A stretch of 7,860 nucleotides of DNA from Candidatus Wildermuthbacteria bacterium GWA2_46_15. Its GTDB lineage: Bacteria > Patescibacteriota > Minisyncoccia > Minisyncoccales > GWA2-46-15. The stretch lies in the NCBI GenBank assembly GCA_001823105.1, contig MHTO01000014.1, positions 16,801-24,660 on the forward strand, in the 5' to 3' direction. The notes below the pieces were generated by a model, which was not told the DNA's origin, did no database searches, and was given only the letters and a program-made list of their open reading frames with translations. Position numbers and translations under genes: made by a program. Below are positions 1 to 6,700 of this stretch, one piece after another; positions within the stretch are counted from its first letter, which is position 1; every line of letters starts with the position of its first letter.

Positions 1-25
1 TATATCGGGCGTCCCGCCCGCTATA
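1..25. repeat. Inverted repeat (hairpin) at the window edge
   Basis: An 11-base arm (tatatcgggcg) pairs with cgcccgctata across a 3-base loop (tcc), with one mismatch (T5 opposite C21). It lies inside the nuclease reading frame, exactly where family members encode the metal-binding DGDT segment. The sequence alone cannot separate a real insertion from a fold-back or chimeric artefact at a contig end. I lean towards an artefact because the coding match to the family begins right after the hairpin. Confidence 0.6.
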
Positions 26-544
26 GAGTTGGGAAATAGAGAAAGAGTCAGATTGATTGGCATTGACACTCCAGAACGGGGGACGACTGGATATATTGAA
101 GCACGAAACAAGCTTAGTGGTCTTACTCTTAATAAATCAGTCATATTGGTGAAGGACGTCTCAGAAAGAGACAGGTATGGCCGCCTTCTGCGATATCTGT
201 ATGTTGGTAATCTCTTTGTCAATCTGGAAATGGTGAAACAAGGGTATGCCTCTGCCTATACCTATCCGCCAGATGTAAAATACTCTGCGTCATTCCTCGC
301 GGCCGAGCGGGAAGCTCGGAGCAAGAAAGTAGGATTATGGGTGCCAGCTCAACCCCAGCCTTCTCAATCCTCGCCGGTTTCTCCTGTTAGTTTTACTGTC
401 CCGGGCTGCGCTCAAACCGACTGCGACTGCGCTGACTTTTCTACGCACGCTTATGCCCAGTGGTTTTATGAGAACTATGACCCCTCCAATAAACATCGGT
501 TGGATGGCGATAAAGATGGTTCAGCCTGCGAATCTTTACCATAA
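2..544 (+). CDS. Thermonuclease (SNase-like) with C-terminal Excalibur domain, 5' partial
   Basis: This is a staphylococcal-nuclease family phosphodiesterase, expected to cleave DNA/RNA using Ca2+ and probably exported or surface-attached. Numbering from the TTG at 29, the motif RLIGIDTPE supplies the equivalents of S. aureus nuclease Arg35, Asp40 and Glu43 (Arg8, Asp13, Glu16), and YGR supplies the Arg87 equivalent (Arg52). FVNLEMVKQGYA (from about residue 63) is the usual downstream strand-helix. A Pro/Ser/Gln-rich linker (about 107-122) leads to an Excalibur domain: CADF...AQWF, then DGDKDGSACE, with Asp159/161/163 and Glu168 as calcium ligands and Cys134/Cys167 probably paired. The frame is open to the left edge, and a start at TTG 29 would delete the first beta strand, so I treat the gene as 5'-truncated. 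The upstream in-frame residues (about VPPA) do not match the expected DGDT loop, and these bases coincide with the hairpin at 1-25. The stop is TAA. Family assignment is firm; the N-terminus is not. Confidence 0.93.
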   Translation: MSGVPPAIELGNRERVRLIGIDTPERGTTGYIEARNKLSGLTLNKSVILVKDVSERDRYGRLLRYLYVGNLFVNLEMVKQGYASAYTYPPDVKYSASFLAAEREARSKKVGLWVPAQPQPSQSSPVSPVSFTVPGCAQTDCDCADFSTHAYAQWFYENYDPSNKHRLDGDKDGSACESLP

Positions 545-610
545 GATCTATGAAAGAAAAGATTAAGAAAATTACTTCAAGGGTTTGGATTCACTAGTTT
601 TTATTAGAGC

Positions 611-639
611 TTGACAAACCTAGAAAGTTAATGGATAAT
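611..639 (+). promoter_or_regulatory. Sigma70-type promoter for the giant protease gene
   Basis: The -35 box TTGACA (611-616) and the -10 box GATAAT (634-639) are separated by 17 bp. That is a perfect -35, a one-mismatch -10 and the ideal spacing. Transcription would start at about 646, giving a 5' leader of about 35 bases before the ATG at 680. It is the only strong promoter I see in the gap, and it suggests the protease is transcribed separately from the nuclease. The rest of the gap (545-679) shows no convincing stem-plus-U-tract terminator for the nuclease. Confidence 0.75.
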
Positions 640-654
640 AAAGAACAATATTTT

Positions 655-661
655 AGGCGGG
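655..661 (+). promoter_or_regulatory. Weak, distant Shine-Dalgarno-like purine tract
   Basis: AGGCGGG resembles a ribosome-binding site but ends 18 bases before the ATG at 680, further than usual. The bases right before the ATG (cctgctact) have no purine tract. The start is still well supported: the first 30 codons encode a textbook signal peptide, and the only in-frame codons upstream before a TAA at 629 include no ATG, GTG or TTG. An imperfect dyad (ggttattaatacc, 660-672) sits between this tract and the start and could shorten the effective spacing if it folds. Confidence 0.3.
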
Positions 662-679
662 TTATTAATACCTGCTACT

Positions 680-769
680 ATGAAAAACCTTAAGAAGCTT
701 AGTTCATTTCTTTCGATCTATTTAACTCTTTCTGTCGTTTTGGGTAACTTTAGTTTGCCCGCTTTGGCC
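680..769 (+). other. Sec signal peptide of the giant protease (residues 1-30)
   Basis: A basic n-region (MKNLKK) is followed by a hydrophobic core (about residues 10-24) and a PALA|V cleavage site after Ala30, fitting the Ala-X-Ala rule of signal peptidase I. No lipobox cysteine is present, so this is not a lipoprotein signal. It fixes the start codon and implies Sec export. Confidence 0.9.
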
Positions 770-3700
770 GTTGAAAAGAATGATGTTAACTTTGAGCGGG
801 TCAGGACCGAAACTCCACTTGATAGTGGCGGAACAGCTTTTAATAAAATAAACTCCTCGCTCAAAGAGGTCAAAAGTTTATCTTCGGATTCGTCAATAAC
901 CAAAAAAGAAAGGATTGGGTTAGAGAAATCTCAACAAGCAGAAGGGAAGAAAAAAGATTATGTAGAAGGTGAGATTTTAGTAAAGTATAAAAATAATAGA
1001 ATAAATCTGGGAACTATTTCGGGCAGAGCTACTGCCTTAAATTTTATTCGTTCTAAATCGTTGGAGAAAAAAGAAGATTTGAGAAAGATAAATACCTCGG
1101 TTTTAAGAATTAAGGATGCCAAAACAGTAGAGCAGAAGATAACTGAATTAAAAAATGATCCTAATATTGAATATGTTGAGCCAAATTATAAGCGTTATCC
1201 CGCAAATATTAATACGAACGATACGAATAAGGCCCTTCTGTGGGGGTTGGATAATACGGGCCAGACAGTAGGCGGAACATATTCTGTTCATACTGGATCA
1301 ACTGACAAGGATATTGACGCGCCAGAGGCCTGGGAGATAAGTGAGGCGACGACTTCTGCCCCGGTTATAGTGGCGGTTATAGATAGCGGCGTGGCTTATA
1401 ACCATCCTGATTTGGCTGCGAATATGTGGGATGGGACAAATTGTAAAGATGAAAATGGCGTCACTATAGCAGGAGGCTGCAACCGTGGTTATGACTATGA
1501 AGACGGCGATAATATACCCCTACCCACTACCTCGTCTCACGGCACGCATATTGCAGGCACAATTGCAGCTGCAAAAGGTAATGGGCGAGGTATTATAGGC
1601 GTTGCGCCACAAGTAAAGATAATGGCAATAAAATTTGGTCTCGATGTCGCTAGTGGAATAAAAGCAATAGATTTTGCTATTCAAAATGGCGCTAAAATAA
1701 TAAATGCTAGTTTTGAAGCAGCTTCTTTCTCGCAATCGGAATTTGACGCGATCAATCGCTTCAAAGCTGCAGGAGGGATTTTTGTTGCGGCCGCTGGAAA
1801 TGGCGGCACTGATAATATTAGTGTTGACAATGAATTAAGTCATCGTTACCCTTCAGATTACAATCTGGATAATATCATTTCTGTTGCCGCTACGGATCAA
1901 AATGATAGTTTAGCCACTTTTTCTAATTATGGTGTGACTTCTGTTGATGTTGGTGCTCCGGGGACGAATATTTATAGTACTGTTCCCCAGGAGACAACCG
2001 TCTTATTTGAAAACTTTGAGGGGGTAACGCCGCCCGCCGTGCCAGCTTATCTTTCGCCCACTGGAGATTGGGGAACATATCCGTTAGATAGCGGTACTGT
2101 TTGGGGCAAAGTATTATATGGTGATGCAAAGAATATACCCTATGCACAGACGGCTAATTCTACCATTACCTCACCAGCATATAATTTAAGTGCGAGTGGG
2201 GCGAACATAGATTTTCGGACTAAATGCGACACAGAATATAACACAACCAGCTGGACTGATTATATGGCATTGGAATTTAGTAATGATAATGGAAGTACTT
2301 TTGCTGAGATATTAAAGTGGGACGAACCTTCGATAGATTCGAATACAAACCCTTCTGGTAGCGCAGCATATTATTTTGAAAACTTGAGTATTCCAAGTCA
2401 GTATTCAACTAGCAATTTTAAGTTTAGATTCAGGTGGGTAGCGAACGGAAATGCAAATACAGGTGGAGGAGATGGTTGCTTGGTTGACGATATAAAAATT
2501 ACTAAATTCAGTGACGGTTCAGATGAACAATATGGTTATATGAATGGTACTTCAATGGCCGCTCCGTACGTAGCAGGTTTAGCCGGTTTGATTTGGGGTT
2601 ATAAGCCTGGATTAACTTATTCTCAAGTTAAAGATACCATTCTAAACACAGGTGATGATAAAGCTTCTCTTTCTGGAAAAACAGTAACAGGTAAAAGAAT
2701 TAATGCTTATAATGCTCTTGCAGAACTAAATCCTAATATAATAACAGAAGATACAACTTGGACATTGGCTAATAGTCCCTATTCTATCAATGAAGATTTA
2801 CAAATTGCGCAGGATGCGACATTAACAATAGAAGCGGGAGTGATTGTAAAAGTAGATTCAGGGAAAAAGATAAAGGTAGTGGGTAATTTAAATACAAATG
2901 GTTCTGTAAGCTCGCCCGTTAAATTTACTTCAAACGGAGCTAGTAAATGGTGGGGAGTTGAATTTATAGATAGCCCCAATAGTGGCATAAATAACACTAT
3001 TATTGAAAACGCAACCAGGGCAATAGATTTGAAAGGAATTTCATTGGTTAACTTCACGGGGAACATATTTAGAGATAATGAGTGGGTGGTAACTGATATA
3101 AATGGTTATCAGAATATGCAATTTTTAAATAATACGTTTTCAGATAACGGTGATGTTTTTTATGGTATAAGGACATTAGGAGATGAAAATAAATTTAAAA
3201 ATAATATTTTTATAGACAACAATAATGTTTTTAGCCACGGTTATTATTTCGGGCATACGGCAATAACAAACAATAACTTTTTAAATAATAATTTTATCAT
3301 AAAGGCTCCCGAGAATGGATACGGATATGGAACTGTTGATATTTCAAATAATTGGTGGGGGACGACAGATACGAGCATAATCGACAGTTATATAGAAGAT
3401 GGCAATGACGATGTTTCGTTGCAAATCCTTAATTATAATCCAATTAAAAATTCTGAAATAAGTAACATCGGTTCGCCTAGTTCAGCTAAAGCAATCACGG
3501 CTTTCAGTTTCGCAGAAGAAACGGGCCTAATAAATGAAACAGATTATACTATCGTAGTAACCGTACCTTTCGGAACTAATGTTACTGCCCTTGTTCCAAC
3601 AATTACAATTACTGGGGCATCAGTAAGTCCTGCTTCCGGTGAAGCCCAGGATTTCACTAGTCCAGTAACATATACAGTTACTGCCATGGATTCTTCAACT

Positions 3701-6700
3701 CAAGTTTATGTGGTGACGGTAGGTATAGCTGCCAATCCGGATATTGCTGCCGTAGCTACCGACAAAGCAGCGTTGGTAGATACTTCTATTCAGGGGGCAA
3801 ATGCCGATTTGTCGCACGTCATAGTGGCGCTTGCAAACCCATTACCACCACTTGGAGCTAGTGGGTCAACAACCACTTGGTTATCAAGTAATCCAACCGT
3901 TGTTTCAAGTAATGGACAAACAATCAACAGGCCAGCTTTTGCAAGCGGAGACGTAGTCGTAACTCTAACAGCCACCTTAACCAAGGGTGTTGCATCTGAT
4001 ACAAAAGTATTTACATTGACAGTATTGAAATTACCAGCAAGTACAGTAGCAACAATAACCTCTGCAACTTATACAGTAAGCTTAGGCGGAACAACTACTG
4101 AAACCATTACCAATGTATCGTTTGGAACGACTAAAGCTACTTTCTTAGCCGCTCTAGTCAAAGGCGAGATTCATCAAACGTGGATTGATGCGGGCATAGC
4201 CGATACGGTAGTAACCGGCAACACATTAGCAGTTACTGCCCAAGATGGAACAACGGTAGTCACTTATATGGTGACTGTAAATGCGGATATTCCCCAAGCG
4301 CCGTATCAAGTTATCAATTTAGGGCCGGGTTGGAATATCGTTTCGACCCCAAGGGTTTTGTCGAGTCATGAATTCTCTGTTGCCGAGACTTCAAACAATC
4401 TTGGTATTTATTTATTAAACCCAAATTCCATTTCTGGCTGGCAGACAATGCAGGAAGCCGGTCAGAGCGAATTCCAACCCCTCTTTGCTTATTTTATTAA
4501 TAATAAAACCAATCAAGTCCAAACCCTGAAACTGAAATATGATTTTAATCTATCGCCGGGACAAAGATTATTCCAAAGGATTCTCAATGGCGGGTGGAAC
4601 GCCATTGGCGTAGCTTCTCCTGATTACGCTTTGCAGAAAGGCGCTGCAAATATTGATACTAATAATATTAGTAAAATTTTAAGTTCTGCTGTTAATTCAG
4701 TCTCGCAAGTAATTGATTTTACTGCTGATCAATCAAGCCTGGATTCTGTGAAAATTGGAGATACCTGGAGCGTAAAAGTAGCTTCGGAAGCTAATAATTT
4801 AAACGATTTTAGAGAGCTGAAGGGTTACGGCGTTTTTGTTACAGAAACAACCGATGATTATCACGGTTCACAAAATATAAACGATGGTTTTAGATTTTCA
4901 ATCAGTGGCACTAATCCTAATACGATAAACGCGGGTTCCGAGAATCAAACATTATTTAATTTTCAAGTCGATTCTCTATATGATGTCAACATCAACTCAT
5001 TAACATTCTCGCATAGCGGAACGGGAGATAAGAACAATATTAGTAACCTCAGATTATACGATGCTGACAGCAATGCTTTATTAGGATCGGCGACTTCCAT
5101 TAACGAGAACAATAAAATCATCTTCTCAAGCTTGACAGCAAGCTTTTTCTCGGGAACCAAAAGAATAAAATTAGTGGCTGATGTTAATTCTACGGCCGTT
5201 GGAGGAAGAACCCATGAATTCACATTAGAAAATGCAACCTTGAATCACAATATCATTATAACTGGCTTACCGATTAGTAATACATTAACTGTTAATGCCA
5301 TTACTGCGGCCGGAACCTTGAGCGTGTCTTTGGATTCGGCTCAAAATCCGGCCACGCAGAGCTATGTCGTCGGAACCAACAACCGGTTAATGACCGCGTT
5401 GAAGTTCTCGACCGGTTCCAGTGAAGGCGTCAAGCTAACCGAGATTAAACTCACCTTAGCCGGCACCAACGCCACGGCGACCGACATCGCCAATATCACC
5501 CTTTGGGATGGATCAACCCAAGTGGGCGGATACGGCTCGGTCATCGGCTCAACCGTCAAATTCGGCACCAACACCATCGGCTGGGATTCAACCGGCTTAT
5601 TCGACGTGCCGGCTTCCACCAACAAGACTATTCTGGTTAAGGCCGACATTCCCAATGGCGCCAACACTACTCATACCATCAGTTTGAGCGTCGCCAACGC
5701 GGCCGACGTTAAAGCCGATGGTTTAGTTTCCCAATATGACTTGCTGTCTAGTTCTGTAACCGGCACGGCCACGGGAAATGCCCATACCATTGTAGCTAAA
5801 GGGACCTTGGTTATTTCTCTGGCGTCAACCACACCAGCAGCTCAAACCTATATTAAAGGCGCGATCGCTAAAGGGTTCACGAAAATCAACTTTACGGCTG
5901 GCACGGGCGAAGATATTTTGATTTCAGCTATAACTGTCAAGGCTTATCGCGGCTTAGGTACGGGCACGGCGACTTCTTCCGGCGACGTGACCAATGTCAA
6001 AGCCTTGAAGGATGACGGCGCCCAGTTTGGTTCAACTTTGGCTTCCCCGGGAAGCGCGGCTTCTTTCTCTGGCAGTTTGCTTATCCCGGCCGGAAACACC
6101 GCCACCTTAACGGTGGTGGCTGATATCCCGACGACAACGGCCTTAGGTTCTGCGGGTGTTCACTTCGACGTTTTGGCAGCGACCGTGGCCACCGACGTCA
6201 CTTCAACCGGCGTTTACTCCACCGCCGACGTAACGGAAACGGGTGGAGCCACCGGCAATCTGATGGTTGTCGGCACGGGCAGTTTGACCGTTTCCATCGC
6301 TTCCAGCCCGGCTGACCAAACGGCCATTCTCAACGCGAGCGGCGTGACTTACGCCGGCTTCGTTTTGACGGCCGGTTCAGCTGAAGATGTCAGAGTCAGT
6401 TCAGTTAAGTTGACCCGAACGTCTTCGGGCACGGGCGCAGATGCGGATCTGTCCAATCTTGCTCTTTATAACGATGCGGGCACCCGGCTGACCGCTTACA
6501 AGTCTCTGGCTTCAGCCATCGTTACTTTCTCGGCTTCGGACTTCTTGAATTCCTTGGGTATTGATATCGCCAAGGGTCAACAAACGCTCATTTACGTGAA
6601 AGCAGACGTGCCTTCAGGTGCAACCAGTGGGCACATTAATGCTCTTGGTATCGACGTGGCCGGCAGCGTAGTTGTGACTGGATTGACTTCCAACACCAAT

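Noticed and set aside
29..31. TTG at 29 as the true start of the nuclease
   Set aside because: It would remove the first strand of the fold, the frame is open to the left edge, and no ribosome-binding site precedes it.
550..597. 15-codon frame (starting MKEKIKK) just after the nuclease stop
   Set aside because: Too short and without supporting signals; AT-rich intergenic DNA gives such frames by chance.
545..610. Possible intrinsic terminator after the nuclease
   Set aside because: There is a short T run (598-602) but no stable GC-rich stem in front of it.
631..693. 20-codon frame (starting MDNKEQY) overlapping the start of the protease gene, considered as a leader peptide
   Set aside because: Its ATG overlaps the predicted -10 box, so it would not be in the transcript from that promoter, and it has no Shine-Dalgarno sequence.
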